Source: Acidimicrobiales bacterium (lineage in GTDB: Bacteria > Actinomycetota > Acidimicrobiia > Acidimicrobiales > Acidimicrobilacustridaceae). Taken from it: a stretch of DNA of 64,000 bases. The stretch's first letter is position 1. Each line of letters starts with the position of its first letter. The notes under the pieces are model-generated. The model ran no database searches. It saw only the letters and a program-made list of their open reading frames with translations, and was not told the origin of the DNA. The DNA lies in assembly GCA_025455885.1 (NCBI GenBank), contig JALOLR010000004.1:1-64000 (forward strand), written 5' to 3'. This document shows positions 16,815 to 24,803 of the stretch, in pieces. The position numbers and the translations under genes are program-made.

Positions 16815-17857
16815 CCGACGGCCTCGCGGTACGCGGCCGCCACCGGGGCCAGTTCGGCGGGGGTGGCGCCGTGCATGATGACGCCGTCGCACCCGAGGTC
16901 GAACTGGTTGCGGACCGCGGCGACGCAGTCGGTCGGCGAGCCCGTCGCCGACGGGGCGAGCCATTCGTCGGGGATGAGGGTGGCGACGTGCTCGAGCTGC
17001 TCGGTGGTGCCCACGACGTCGAGTCCCCGCACGCTCGACACCACGGGGTCGGCGAGGAACCGCTCGAGCACGGCGGGGTCCCAGCCGTTCGTGCGCACGA
17101 GCAGTGCTCCGTAGCCCTGGAGGTAGGTGCCGAGGCGCCCGACCAGCTTCATGAGCCGTTGATCCTCGGGGACGAGGTCGGTGACGGTGGCGAAGCACGA
17201 CCACACCTGCACGTCGGCTGGGTCGCGGCCGGCCTGCTCGGCGGCCTCCTTCACCGTGCGCACGCATCGCGCCGTGGTCTCGTCCGTGAAGAACGTGTGC
17301 AGGACGACCTCGTCGAAGCACCGACCGGCGAGCTTCAGGGTCTCCGGGCCGAAGGCCACCATCCCCATCGGCAGGTGCTCGTCGAGCTCGGCGTCGAGGT
17401 GCAGCACCGGGTAGCTGCCTGCCGGTCCGTCGTGGCCGATGATCACCTCGCCGCGGAACAGCCGGCGCATGAGGCCGGCGAAGTCCTCCATCTGGGCGGT
17501 GGTGATGCGACCGATCCCGAACGCGTCCTGCATCATCGCGATGCCCCGTCCGAGGCCGAGGGTGAACCGGCCACCGGTCAGGCTCTGCATCGTCCGGGCG
17601 AAGCCGGCGGTGACCATGGGGTGGCGGGTGTTGTGGTTCGTCGCCGCCGTCGAGATCCGGATCCGCTCGCTCACCGCCCCGGCGGCCCCGCACAGGGTGG
17701 CCGCTTCCTTCTTGTTGTAGCGCTCGGAGACGAAGGCGGTGCCGAGCCCGAGGCGCTCGCCCTCCACGACCTCGGTCACGAGGTCCCGTGACGACGACGG
17801 CTGGCCGGCCAGCACGTAGAACCCCAACTCGTCGAGCACGCGTGGCGTGTCGGTCAT
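16811..17857 (-). CDS. LLM-class F420-dependent oxidoreductase (MSMEG_2249-like)
   Basis: The protein has 348 residues with a luciferase-like TIM barrel. Diagnostic stretches are LGFYVLAGQPSSSRDL, AFVSERYNKKEAATLCG, AATNHNTRHPMVTAGFA and LGLGRGIAMMQDAFGI, matching the TIGR03857 (MSMEG_2249) group of probable coenzyme-F420 enzymes. It would reduce or oxidise an organic substrate with F420H2/F420. Its stop overlaps the start of the molybdopterin oxidoreductase gene, so the two are probably co-produced and may act consecutively. It is divergent from the HMG-CoA-synthase-like gene; the TTTCTGACG palindrome lies in the shared 108-bp gap. Confidence 0.9.
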   Translation of the reverse strand: MTDTPRVLDELGFYVLAGQPSSSRDLVTEVVEGERLGLGTAFVSERYNKKEAATLCGAAGAVSERIRISTAATNHNTRHPMVTAGFARTMQSLTGGRFTLGLGRGIAMMQDAFGIGRITTAQMEDFAGLMRRLFRGEVIIGHDGPAGSYPVLHLDAELDEHLPMGMVAFGPETLKLAGRCFDEVVLHTFFTDETTARCVRTVKEAAEQAGRDPADVQVWSCFATVTDLVPEDQRLMKLVGRLGTYLQGYGALLVRTNGWDPAVLERFLADPVVSSVRGLDVVGTTEQLEHVATLIPDEWLAPSATGSPTDCVAAVRNQFDLGCDGVIMHGATPAELAPVAAAYREAVG

Positions 17858-17933
17858 GTTCGCCCCCCTCGGAGGTCGATCATGGCACAGCGCCCCACCG
17901 GGTCGTGCTGGTGGGCGGGACGGCGCCCGCTGG

Positions 17934-17953
17934 TTTCTGACGGACCATCAGAT
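17934..17953 (+). promoter_or_regulatory. TTTCTGACG-type operator, site 1
   Basis: TTTCTGACGGACCATCAG at 17934-17951 is a near-palindrome (CTGAcGG-A-CCaTCAG; six of seven arm positions pair). It directly precedes a TAGGGT -10-like box (17953-17958), with the start codon at 17966. The same TTTCTGACG upstream half recurs at two other promoters in the window, both beside the TetR-containing lipid locus. Confidence 0.6.
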
Positions 17954-17965
17954 AGGGTCGCCGCC

Positions 17966-19354
17966 ATGCGCGGCATCCTCTCGTGGGGGGCGTACCTCCC
18001 CTATCGGCGACTCGACCGGACCCAGATCGCACCGTTCATCGGGCAGGGCGGTGGCAAGGGCACACGCACCGTCGCGTCGTTCGACGAGGACACCACCACC
18101 ATGGCCGTCGAGGCCTCCCGGCTGGCGCTGAGGGCCGTCGCCGCCCGACCCGACACCCTCCTGTTCGCCACCGCGGCGCCGGCCTACGCCGACAAGACCA
18201 ACGCCACCGCCGTGCACGCTGCACTGCGCCTCGACCCGTCCGCCACCGCCCTCGACCTCGGCGCCTCGGTGCGCTCGGCGGTCGGCGGGCTGCGCCTCGC
18301 CCTCCAGGGCACCGGCACCACCCTGGTCGCCACGGGCGACCTCCGCACCGGCCTCGCCGGCTCGGCCGACGAGGCCGCCGGTGGTGACGCCGCCGCCGCC
18401 GTGCTCATCGGCGACGGTGACGGCGTGGTGGCCGAGTATCTCGGCGGCGCCTCCGCCACCGTCGAGTTCGTCGACCGGTGGCGGGCGCCCGGCGACGTCC
18501 GGTCCAAGGTCTGGGACGACAAGTTCTCCGAGCTCACCTACGTGGGCCTGGCCCGCGACGCGTGGGCCGAGGCCCTGGCCGCCGCAGGGGTGGCGGCCGA
18601 CGAGGTGACCGTCGCCGTCGCCGCCCCCACCGCCCGCATCGGCAAGGCCGTCGCCGGTCGGCTGGGTGCGGCGTCCGTCGTCGGCGACCTCACCGACACC
18701 GTCGGCGCCACCGGGGCGGCCCAGCCGGGCCTGCTGCTGGCCTCGTTGCTCGAGCAGTCCGACGCCGGCGCGGTCCTCGCCCTCGTCACGGTGGGCGACG
18801 GCGCCGAGGTGCTGGTCTTCAGGACCACCCCGGCGATCGCGTCCTTCACGCCCGCTCGCACGGTCGCCGACCAGATCGCCACCGGCGCCCCCGTCGGCTA
18901 CGGCCGCTTCCTGTCGTGGCGCGGGATGGTGGCCGTCGAGCCTCCCCGCCGTCCCGAGCCGGCCCGGCCGTCGGGCACCGCCGCGGCCCGCTCGGCCGAG
19001 TGGAAGTTCGGGTTCGTGGGCTCGCGTGACCGTGAGTCGGGCACGGTGTTCCTCCCGCCGTCGCGGGTGTCGATGGACGGGGAACGCACCGACGAGATGG
19101 AGCCCGTGCCGATGGCTGACGTGCAGGGCACCATCGCCACGTTCACCGTCGACCGCATCGCCTACTCGCCCAGTCCGCCCATCGTCTTCGCCGTCGTCGA
19201 CTTCGACGGCGGCGGTCGCCTGCCCATCGAGCTCACCGACACCGACGTCGAGGAGGTGGAGATCGGCAAGCGGGTCGAGATGACCTTCCGTCGCCTCTTC
19301 ACGGCCGACGGCATCCACAACTACTTCTGGAAGGGACGGTTGGTCCGTGGCTAG
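17966..19354 (+). CDS. HMG-CoA-synthase-like thiolase-fold protein fused to OB-fold domain
   Basis: The protein has 462 residues. Residues 1-320 resemble the HMG-CoA synthase/KAS III half of the thiolase superfamily (GILSWGAYLPYRRLDR, FDEDTTTMAVEASRLAL). Residues about 330-462 are a DUF35-type OB fold (MADVQGTIATFTVDRIAYSP). The position expected to carry the nucleophilic Cys reads LGASVRSAVGG (around residue 101), so Cys is missing, and the OB part lacks the usual Cys zinc ribbon. It is therefore likely a non-catalytic or scaffolding partner. The next gene, a thiolase, overlaps it by 8 bp. A leaderless start is indicated by TAGGGT 7 nt upstream, and the TTTCTGACG operator precedes it. Confidence 0.8.
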   Translation: MRGILSWGAYLPYRRLDRTQIAPFIGQGGGKGTRTVASFDEDTTTMAVEASRLALRAVAARPDTLLFATAAPAYADKTNATAVHAALRLDPSATALDLGASVRSAVGGLRLALQGTGTTLVATGDLRTGLAGSADEAAGGDAAAAVLIGDGDGVVAEYLGGASATVEFVDRWRAPGDVRSKVWDDKFSELTYVGLARDAWAEALAAAGVAADEVTVAVAAPTARIGKAVAGRLGAASVVGDLTDTVGATGAAQPGLLLASLLEQSDAGAVLALVTVGDGAEVLVFRTTPAIASFTPARTVADQIATGAPVGYGRFLSWRGMVAVEPPRRPEPARPSGTAAARSAEWKFGFVGSRDRESGTVFLPPSRVSMDGERTDEMEPVPMADVQGTIATFTVDRIAYSPSPPIVFAVVDFDGGGRLPIELTDTDVEEVEIGKRVEMTFRRLFTADGIHNYFWKGRLVRG

Positions 19355-20546
19355 TCATGGCATCCGCGACCGCGTCGCCATCGTCGGGATGGGGTGCACC
19401 AACTTCATCGAGAACTGGGGCAAGGGCCTCGACGACCTGATGATCGACGCCGCCGCCGACGCCTACGCGTCGGCCGGCGTCACCAAGGACGACGTCGACG
19501 CCTACTGGTTCGGAACCGCCCAGAGCGGGATGAGCGGCATCACCCTGGCCCGGCCGCTCCAGCTCCAGAACAAGCCCGTCACCCGGGTCGAGAACTACTG
19601 CGCCACGGGTTCCGAGGCCCTCCGCCAAGCGGCCTACGCGGTCGCGTCGGGCGCCTACGACCTCGTGATGGTGGTGGGCGCCGAGAAGGTGAAGGACACC
19701 GGCTACCAGGGCCTCAACGCCTTCCCGATCCCGAGCGACGGGACGGGGCGTACCCTCACCGCGGCGGCCATGTTCTCGATGATCGTGCCCGCCTACGGCA
19801 ACAAGTACGGCGTCGACGACGAGACGATGCGGGCCGTGCTGACCCACATCGCTCGCAAGAACCACTTCAACGGGGCCCGCAACGAACGCGCCCAGTTCCG
19901 CAAGGAGATCAGCGTCGAGCAGGTCGAGCGGGCACCCAAGATGGCAGGCACCCTCGGGGTGTTCGACTGCGCCGGTGTGGCCGACGGGGCGGCGGCCGCC
20001 ATCGTGTGTCGGGCCGAGGACGCCCACCGCTACACCGACACCCCGGTCTTCGTGAAGGCCCTGTCGTTCGTGGCCGGCAACGGATCCGGGCTCATCAACC
20101 CGTCCTACGACTACACGACCTTCCCGGAGATCGCCGCCTGCGCCGAGGACGCCTACGCGCAGGCCGGGGTGAAGGACGCCCGGGCCGAGATCGCGCTCGC
20201 CGAGGTGCACGACTGCTTCACGCCCACCGAGCTGGTGCTGATGGAGGACCTGCAGTTCTCCGAGCGGGGCACGGCCTGGCGTGACGTGCTCGACGGCGTG
20301 TTCGACCTCGACGGCGAGCTGCCCGTCAACCCCGACGGGGGCTTGAAGAGCTTCGGCCACCCGGTCGGGGCGTCGGGGCTGCGGATGATGTTCGAGGCGT
20401 GGTTGCAGCTCCGGGGAGAGGCGCCCGAGGAGCGCACCGTCTCGAGCCTGGCCGCGGGCCGCAAGCTGGCCCTCACCCACAACCTCGGCGGCTACCCCGG
20501 CGAGATGGTCAGCTTCGTGTCGCTGCTCGGCGCAGAGGTGGGCTGA
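19347..20546 (+). CDS. SCP-x/Ltp-type thiolase (acetyl-CoA acetyltransferase family)
   Basis: The protein has 399 residues from a GTG that overlaps the previous stop (GTGGCTAG). It carries the thiolase nucleophile Cys85 in VENYCATGSEAL, the VHDCFTPTE loop and the GLKSFGHPVGASG His motif, so all catalytic residues are present. It should cleave or form C-C bonds on acyl-CoA thioesters. Overlap with the OB-fold/HMGCS-like gene suggests a physical complex, as in thiolase-DUF35 pairs of steroid side-chain degradation. Both share the TTTCTGACG-controlled promoter. Substrate chain length is not inferable. Confidence 0.9.
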   Translation: MASHGIRDRVAIVGMGCTNFIENWGKGLDDLMIDAAADAYASAGVTKDDVDAYWFGTAQSGMSGITLARPLQLQNKPVTRVENYCATGSEALRQAAYAVASGAYDLVMVVGAEKVKDTGYQGLNAFPIPSDGTGRTLTAAAMFSMIVPAYGNKYGVDDETMRAVLTHIARKNHFNGARNERAQFRKEISVEQVERAPKMAGTLGVFDCAGVADGAAAAIVCRAEDAHRYTDTPVFVKALSFVAGNGSGLINPSYDYTTFPEIAACAEDAYAQAGVKDARAEIALAEVHDCFTPTELVLMEDLQFSERGTAWRDVLDGVFDLDGELPVNPDGGLKSFGHPVGASGLRMMFEAWLQLRGEAPEERTVSSLAAGRKLALTHNLGGYPGEMVSFVSLLGAEVG

Positions 20547-20553
20547 GCACCGC

Positions 20554-21135
20554 TCAGCCCCCGCCACCCCCGGTCCGGCGGTCGGCCAGCCGGGTGAGCA
20601 GATCGACGTGGGCGGCGAGGGGCGCCACCTCCAGCCCGTCGACCTTGCCGAGGTCGTCCCAGCGACGCAGGGCAACGGCGTCCGCGGCCACCGCGCCGGC
20701 GGCGAAGGCCGCCGCCTCCGCGGCCGAGAGCGGTCCGCCCTGTACCTCCAGGCTGCGCGTCGACGCCGGGGACAGAGCGGCGAGGTAGTCGGGGTCGGTG
20801 GCCGCCAGGTGGCGCTTGGCGCGCACGTGAGCCGCGATCGGGCCGGTGACCGACGACGGGAACAGGGGGGTGAGCCACGCCGCACCCGCGGTCTCGTGGT
20901 GGTCGTCGACGCCGGCGCGGAACGGACGGTCCTCGGCGAGGGCCAGGAGGTGGCCCACGTCGTGGAGGAGCGCCGCGGCCACCAGGTCGTCGGACGCACC
21001 GGCCCGCCGGGCCAGGGCGGCGCACTGGAGGGCGTGGTCGAGCTGGCTGACCTCCTCGTCGTACCGGTCGGCGCCGAAGGTGGTGAGCAGGTCGAGCACC
21101 TCGGCCACCGAGGCGGCGTGCGCCGCCGGCTTCAT
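20554..21135 (-). CDS. phnZ: PhnZ-like HD-domain mixed-valent diiron oxygenase
   Basis: The protein has 193 residues, close to the ~190 of PhnZ. By my recollection of PhnZ, ligands His34, His58-Asp59, His80, His104 and Asp161 are met here by His34, His58-Asp59, His80, His103 and Asp160. The gating Tyr24/Glu27 pair corresponds to Tyr25/Glu28 in DRYDEEVSQLDHALQCA. HVRAKRHL, VQGGP and RRWDDLGK are further matches. PhnZ cleaves the C-P bond of 1-hydroxy-2-aminoethylphosphonate to glycine and phosphate with O2. The ATG overlaps the stop of the PhnY-like gene (ATGA), which fixes the start. A TmpB-type specificity (trimethylated substrate) is possible. Confidence 0.85.
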   Translation of the reverse strand: MKPAAHAASVAEVLDLLTTFGADRYDEEVSQLDHALQCAALARRAGASDDLVAAALLHDVGHLLALAEDRPFRAGVDDHHETAGAAWLTPLFPSSVTGPIAAHVRAKRHLAATDPDYLAALSPASTRSLEVQGGPLSAAEAAAFAAGAVAADAVALRRWDDLGKVDGLEVAPLAAHVDLLTRLADRRTGGGGG

Positions 21136-21920
21136 CGCAGCACGCGGCCCTGGAAGTCGCCGATCAGCGACACCGGCACCCGGTCGTCGCCCGACGCCGC
21201 GGCGGCCGCGAACTCCTCGAGCTTGCGCCGGTAGTACGCGGCGCGCAGGTCGCCCTCGCGGGCGGCGTTGTAGGTCGGGTACAGCGCCCGTCGCCACGAC
21301 GTCGAGCGGTTGGGCCCGGAGCGGTGCGGGGTGCGCGAGTGGAACCACAGCACCTTGCCGGCGTGCACCTCGACGGGCTGCCAGTCGAGCGTCTCGACGA
21401 CATCGGCCCGGATGCACCCGGTGTCGTCGGTGGGCAACAGCTCGTGGTGGGCGCCGGCCACCACCTCGAGGCAGCCGTTGTCGAGGGTGGCGTCGTCGAC
21501 GGCCACCATGCACGAGACGTGCACCTCGACGAAGCGGTAGGCGGGGGCGTCCTGGTGGGGCGAGTAGCCGGCGCCTCCCGGCGCCTTGTGGTTGATCTTC
21601 TCCTTGTAGAGCACCGCCGGCTCGCCGAGGAGGGCCGAGGCGATCGCGAGGAGGGGTCCCGAGGTGAGCAGCTCACGGAGGTCGGTGTGGAAGGGGACGA
21701 AGTTCTCGCTGCGGCACAGCCGGGGACCGTCGTCGGTGGCCTCGCGGTAGTGCAGCCAGCGGCCCGCGCCGTCGGGCCATGCCGACACCTCGTCGACCCA
21801 GCCGGCCAGCGCGTCGACCGACGCGCCGTCGAGCGGCTCGGTGAGCAACCACCCGGTGGTCGCGAAGTGGTCGAGGGCCTCGGGTCCGAGGGAGGCCGGA
21901 GTGGGGCCGAGCGCGTCCAT
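21132..21920 (-). CDS. phnY: PhnY-like 2-oxoglutarate/Fe(II) dioxygenase (PhyH family)
   Basis: The protein has 262 residues with a PhyH-family jelly roll. The iron triad is His122-x-Asp124 (YSPHQDAPAY) and His199 (SRTPHRSGPNRS), with Arg205 or Arg210 a candidate 2-oxoglutarate ligand. YKEKINHKAPGGAGYSPHQD resembles PhnY/TmpA proteins, which hydroxylate the alpha carbon of 2-aminoethylphosphonate or its trimethyl derivative. It is translationally coupled to the PhnZ-like oxygenase, the enzyme that uses its product. A TAACGT box (21927-21932) ends 6 nt before the ATG, indicating a leaderless start. It is divergent from the phosphonate-ester hydrolase gene. Without the partner it would only be called phytanoyl-CoA dioxygenase-like. 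Confidence 0.82.
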   Translation of the reverse strand: MDALGPTPASLGPEALDHFATTGWLLTEPLDGASVDALAGWVDEVSAWPDGAGRWLHYREATDDGPRLCRSENFVPFHTDLRELLTSGPLLAIASALLGEPAVLYKEKINHKAPGGAGYSPHQDAPAYRFVEVHVSCMVAVDDATLDNGCLEVVAGAHHELLPTDDTGCIRADVVETLDWQPVEVHAGKVLWFHSRTPHRSGPNRSTSWRRALYPTYNAAREGDLRAAYYRRKLEEFAAAAASGDDRVPVSLIGDFQGRVLR

Positions 21921-21989
21921 GCCCCGACGTTACGCGGCGGGGGATCGGATCCCGCCGGGACCGGGGCCGGGCCTACCCTGCTGGCCACC
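21921..21989. promoter_or_regulatory. Divergent promoters of the phosphonate cluster
   Basis: This 69-bp gap separates the PhnY-like and esterase genes. It contains the minus-strand TAACGT box (21927-21932) and plus-strand TACCCT (21974-21979, 10 nt before the GTG). GGCGGGGGATCGGATCCCGCC at 21935-21955 is an inverted repeat with GGATC/GATCC core, a candidate shared operator. Confidence 0.5.
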
Positions 21990-23417
21990 GTGAACGTGCT
22001 GCTCATCACGCTCGACCAGTTCCGCGGCGACTGCCTCTCGGCCGCCGGGCACCCGGTCCTGCGCACCCCCGGTCTCGACGCGTTGGCCGCCGGGGGTGTC
22101 CGCCTCGCCCGGCACTACAGCCAGGCGGCGCCGTGCGCCCCGGGGCGGGCGGCGCTCTACACGGGCACCTACCAGATGAACAACCGGGTGGTGGCCAACG
22201 GCACCCCGCTCGACGACCGCTTCGACAACGTCGCCCGGGTGGCCCGGCGGGCCGGACGCGACCCGACGCTGTTCGGCTACACCGACCAGGCCGTCGACCC
22301 GCGCACGGTCGACGACGCGGCCGATCCTCGCCTGTCCACCTACGAGGGGGTGCTGCCCGGCTTCGCCGTGGGTCTCGACCTGACGGGTTCGCAGGCCGCC
22401 TGGCGGGAGTGGGTGGCCGGCCGGGGCGGTGACGTGCCGGGCGACGCCGCGGGCGCGCTGGCCACCGAGCCCCGCCGGCCGGCGGAGCTCGGCATCAGTG
22501 CCTTCCTCACCGACCGTTTCCTGGCGTGGCACGCCGAGCGCGACGGTCCCTGGTTCGCCCACCTCAGCTACCTGCGCCCCCACCCGCCGTACGCCGCGGC
22601 GGGGGAGTGGTCGACGGCGTACGCGCCCGACGACGTCGACCTCCCGATTCCCGTCGCCCCCGCCGAGGACCTGCACCGCCTGCACCGGATGCTGCTCGAC
22701 CTCCCATTCGCGGCGGCTCCGACCGACGAGAGCGCGGTCCGTCGGATGCGGGCGCAGTACTACGGGATGATCGGCGACGTCGACCACCAGATCGAGCGGC
22801 TGGGAGCGGCGTTGCGCGCGCGGGGCCAGTGGGACGACACCGTGGTCGTCGTCACCAGCGACCACGGCGACCAGCTCGGCGACCACGGGCTGGTGGACAA
22901 GTTCGGGTGGTTCGAGTCGAGCTACCACGTGCTCGGGATCGTGCGCGATCCGAGCCGCCCGGCGGCCCATGGCACGGTGGTGGACCGCTTCACCGAGAAC
23001 GTGGACGTGCTGCCCACCATCTGCGACGTGCTCGGGATCGACGTCCCCCGCCAGTGCGACGGCGCGTCGCTGGCGGCGTTCCTCGACGGCGGGGAGCCGC
23101 CGCGGTGGCGCCAGGCCGCGCACTGGGAGTTCGACTGGCGGGTCTTCGGGCTGATGTCCGGGCAGAGGTCGGGTTGGCCGTCGGATCGGCGGGCCGAGCG
23201 GCGGCAGGTGACCGTGCTGCGGGGCGAGGACCGGGCGTACGCGCAGTTCGCCGGCGGCGACGCGCTCACCTACGACCTGGGTGTCGACCCGACGTGGCGT
23301 ACGCCCGTCACCGACCCCGAAGCGGCCTGGGCCGACGCCCGGGCCCTGCTGGCCTGGCGAGCCGAGCACGCCGACCGCACCCTCACCGACACCCTGCTCG
23401 GCCCCCCGATGTCCTGA
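21990..23417 (+). CDS. Phosphonate monoester hydrolase/sulfatase-like enzyme
   Basis: The protein has 475 residues of the alkaline-phosphatase superfamily. The start VNVLLITLDQFRGD supplies the metal-binding Asp. Cys49-A-Pro51-G-Arg53 is the CxPxR motif converted to formylglycine. VVVTSDHGDQLGDHG carries the second metal site. TYQMNNRVVANGTPLDDRF, YTDQAVDPRT and the C-terminal AWRAEHADRTLT track the Rhizobium/Burkholderia phosphonate monoester hydrolases rather than typical arylsulfatases, as I recall them. It lies 69 bp from, and divergent to, the PhnY/PhnZ pair, which supports a phosphonate-ester substrate. Promiscuous sulfatase activity remains likely. Activation needs a formylglycine-generating enzyme encoded elsewhere. 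Confidence 0.82.
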   Translation: MNVLLITLDQFRGDCLSAAGHPVLRTPGLDALAAGGVRLARHYSQAAPCAPGRAALYTGTYQMNNRVVANGTPLDDRFDNVARVARRAGRDPTLFGYTDQAVDPRTVDDAADPRLSTYEGVLPGFAVGLDLTGSQAAWREWVAGRGGDVPGDAAGALATEPRRPAELGISAFLTDRFLAWHAERDGPWFAHLSYLRPHPPYAAAGEWSTAYAPDDVDLPIPVAPAEDLHRLHRMLLDLPFAAAPTDESAVRRMRAQYYGMIGDVDHQIERLGAALRARGQWDDTVVVVTSDHGDQLGDHGLVDKFGWFESSYHVLGIVRDPSRPAAHGTVVDRFTENVDVLPTICDVLGIDVPRQCDGASLAAFLDGGEPPRWRQAAHWEFDWRVFGLMSGQRSGWPSDRRAERRQVTVLRGEDRAYAQFAGGDALTYDLGVDPTWRTPVTDPEAAWADARALLAWRAEHADRTLTDTLLGPPMS

Positions 23418-23637
23418 CCGGGCTTTGCGCCGCGCTGGGCCCAGCCCAGCGGCCGAGCCACACCGGCGGCGCTCCGCCCAGGGGGTGCACCTGCTGAGCG
23501 AGTGGGAGCAGGCGGGCGGGGGAAAGCGCCAGCGGCCCCGCCCGCATCGCGGCGCTCTGCGCCGCCAGCAGCACAGCGCCAGCGACCGAGCCACACCAGC
23601 GTCCCGACGAGGCGTCAGTCGAGGAGGGCGCCAGACA
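23418..23637. repeat. Intergenic repeat copy A (GTCGCTGGCG family, inverted)
   Basis: This non-coding convergent gap contains, on the minus strand, TGGCGCCCTCCTCG, CTCGTCGGGACGC and GGCTCGGTCGCTGGCGCT in the same order as in the 38.16-38.31 kb region. Further partial units (CCGCTGGCGCTTTCCCCC) lie around 23510-23545. Shared runs of 13-18 bp in order indicate a dispersed intergenic repeat. No gene is supported. Confidence 0.65.
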
Positions 23638-24786
23638 TCAGAGCCGTTCGATGATGGTGACGTTGGCCTGACCGCCGCCCTCGCACATGGTCTGCAGGCC
23701 GTAGCGGCCGCCGGTGCGCTCGAGCTCGCAGAGCAGGGTGGTCATGAGTCGGGCGCCGGTCGCGCCGAGCGGGTGGCCGAGGGCGATGGCACCGCCGTTG
23801 ACGTTGACCTTGGCGAGGTCGGCCCCGGTCTCCTTGGCCCACGCCAGCACCACCGAGGCGAAGGCTTCGTTGATCTCGACGAGGTCGATGTCGTCGAGGG
23901 TCAGGCCGGTCTTGTCGAGGGCGTGGCGGGTGGCGGGGATCGGCGCGGTGAGCATCCACACCGGGTCGTCGGCGCGCACCGACAGGTGGTGGATGCGGGC
24001 CCGCGGCGTGAGGTGGTGGTCCTTCAGGGCCTGCTCGCTCGCGATGAGGATCGACGCCGAGGCGTCGGAGATCTGGCTGGCGCAGGCGGCGGTGAGCCGT
24101 CCGCCTTCGGTGAGGGTGGGCAGCGAGCGGATCTTCTCCCAGTTCGGCTCGCGGGGGCCCTCGTCGGCGGTCACGTCGCCCACGGGGACGATCTGGGTCT
24201 CGAAACGTCCCTCGGCGCGGGCCCGGATGGCCCGCTCGTGCGACTCGACGGCGAAGGCCTCCATCTCGTCGCGGCTGCAGTCCCACTTCTCGGCGATCAT
24301 CTCGGCGGCGCGGAACTGGCTGACCTCCTGATCGCCGTAGCGGGCCTGCCAGCCAGGTGACCCCGAGAACGGGGTGTCGTGGCCGTAGGCCTCACCGGCG
24401 GTCATGGCCGCCGAGATGGGGATCATCGACATGTTCTGCACGCCGCCGGCGACGACGAGGTCCTGCGTGCCGCTCATCACGCCCTGGGCGGCGAAGTGCA
24501 CGGCCTGCTGGCTCGACCCGCACTGGCGGTCGACGGTGGTGCCGGGCACGTGCTCGGGCATGCCGGCCACCAGCCACGCGGTGCGGGCGATGTCGCCGGC
24601 CTGCGGCCCGATCGAGTCGACGTTGCCGAACACGACGTCGTCGACCGCGCCCGGGTCGATGTTGGTGCGGTCGACGAGCGCCCTGATGCTGGCGGCGCCG
24701 AGGTCGGCGGGGTGCAGGGTGGACAGTCCGCCGCCGCGACGCCCCACGGGGGTCCGGACGGCATCGACGATGTAGGCCTCGGCCAT
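23638..24786 (-). CDS. Acetyl-CoA C-acyltransferase (degradative thiolase, FadA-like)
   Basis: The protein has 382 residues from the ATG at 24784-24786, after an AAAGG ribosome-binding site. All thiolase residues are present: Cys89 in VDRQCGSSQQAVH, the His of ALGHPLGATGARL and the second Cys of TMCEGGGQANVTI. It catalyses the last, thiolytic step of beta-oxidation or a side-chain degradation step. It follows the Ltp-like and DUF35 genes on the same strand with a 17-bp gap, so it is the last gene of an operon behind the TTTCTGACG-type promoter at 26.46 kb. Confidence 0.93.
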   Translation of the reverse strand: MAEAYIVDAVRTPVGRRGGGLSTLHPADLGAASIRALVDRTNIDPGAVDDVVFGNVDSIGPQAGDIARTAWLVAGMPEHVPGTTVDRQCGSSQQAVHFAAQGVMSGTQDLVVAGGVQNMSMIPISAAMTAGEAYGHDTPFSGSPGWQARYGDQEVSQFRAAEMIAEKWDCSRDEMEAFAVESHERAIRARAEGRFETQIVPVGDVTADEGPREPNWEKIRSLPTLTEGGRLTAACASQISDASASILIASEQALKDHHLTPRARIHHLSVRADDPVWMLTAPIPATRHALDKTGLTLDDIDLVEINEAFASVVLAWAKETGADLAKVNVNGGAIALGHPLGATGARLMTTLLCELERTGGRYGLQTMCEGGGQANVTIIERL

Positions 24787-24803
24787 GGTGGTGGAACCTT
24801 TCG

